Assembly (NCBI GenBank): GCA_028283985.1
Contig: JANQSQ010000520.1
Location: 1 to 5,556, forward strand
Reading direction: 5' to 3'
Source of the DNA: Rhodothermales bacterium
GTDB taxonomy: Bacteria > Bacteroidota > Rhodothermia > Rhodothermales > VXPQ01
Length of the DNA: 5,556 bases
Part shown: piece by piece, positions 5,320 through 5,556 of the stretch
How the letters are laid out: each line of letters starts with the position of its first letter
Numbering within the stretch: position 1 is the first letter of the stretch
Program-made: the position numbers and the translations under genes
The notes under the pieces: generated by a model
Seen by the model: the letters and a program-made list of their open reading frames with translations, nothing else
Told to the model about the DNA's origin: nothing
Database searches by the model: none

Positions 5320-5556
5320 TCATGGTTCTCGGACAAGCGTTGCCGGGGGCGTCGTGCCTGCCTGGCCTATGTCTCTTCCCGGCGCATTCCAGCGAACAGG
5401 CGCAGACCCCGGAACGCGGTCCGGTCCTCGCGGCTCAAAACGCAAAAACACCGTCTCCCCGTCAGGCGTCCGGGCCAGTGGAATACGCACGCGGCTGCGC
5501 GTGTACACCAGCGTTTCGCTGCGTCCCAGCTCACGACCCTCCCCGTCGTACGCCAC
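5320..5556 (-). CDS. C-terminal end of an unidentified protein (partial)
   Basis: The last 78 codons of a frame enter from the right edge and end at TGA (5322-5320), so the start and most of the protein probably lie outside the window. The visible part has alternating polar and hydrophobic residues (SETLVYTRSRVRIPLART, then GETVFLRFEP), which suggests beta strands. A Pro/Gly/Ala-rich tail ends in LVREP. The codons are GC-rich and resemble those of hyuA, unlike the low-GC gene that follows on the same strand. No family is recognised. A stand-alone 78-residue gene starting with GTG at the exact window edge is possible but unlikely. Confidence 0.55.
   Translation of the reverse strand: MAYDGEGRELGRSETLVYTRSRVRIPLARTPDGETVFLRFEPRGPDRVPGSAPVRWNAPGRDIGQAGTTPPATLVREP

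Noticed and set aside
1..5556. Mobile element, CRISPR array, tRNA or rRNA gene
   Set aside because: No transposase or integrase motif, regularly spaced long repeat, cloverleaf with GTTCRA-type arm or rRNA-like segment was seen.

Overview
The window is chromosomal DNA from a bacterium of fairly high GC content, roughly 60-70% over most genes by eye. It carries housekeeping repair genes (recO, lexA) next to a ComEA-like DNA-binding protein, a response regulator and a HyuA-family enzyme. The proteins resemble those of the Rhodothermota/Bacteroidota side of the tree. RecO lacks zinc-finger cysteines, LexA is a canonical self-cleaving repressor, and several genes lack a Shine-Dalgarno site. This placement is an impression only, because no marker gene was compared.

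Layout from left to right. (1) 1-1059, minus: the N-terminal half (353 residues) of a hydantoinase A/5-oxoprolinase-type protein that runs off the left edge. (2) 1056-1715, minus: lexA, whose TGA stop shares an ATGA with the hyuA start. (3) 1716-1909: the lexA control region. It holds a near-consensus sigma70 promoter (TTGACG-N17-TATAAT on the minus strand), a 20-bp near-perfect palindrome lying on the -10 box (probable LexA auto-operator), a leader hairpin, and a weak terminator for recO just upstream. (4) 1910-2668, minus: recO. (5) 2725-3297, plus: a membrane-anchored helix-hairpin-helix protein of ComEA type, divergent from recO. (6) 3234-3428, minus: a small single-span membrane protein whose end overlaps the ComEA-like gene tail to tail. 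(7) 3469-4200, plus: an OmpR/PhoB-type response regulator with Glu in place of the phospho-acceptor Asp. (8) 4201-4382: a short convergent gap with a 22-bp-period direct repeat and an inverted repeat. (9) 4383-about 5123, minus: a membrane-anchored acidic protein of unknown family, with clearly lower GC than its neighbours. (10) 5320-5556, minus: the C-terminal end of a GC-rich gene that runs off the right edge.

How the genes fit together. RecO (RecA loading), LexA (SOS repressor) and a ComEA-like DNA-binding protein form a DNA repair and possibly uptake neighbourhood. LexA probably represses its own promoter. The ATGA overlap implies that the hydantoinase-like gene is transcribed and translated with lexA, which would place a metabolic enzyme under SOS control. 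The response regulator has no histidine kinase gene beside it, and its receiver looks unable to take part in ordinary Asp phosphorylation. No mobile element, CRISPR array, tRNA or rRNA gene was seen.
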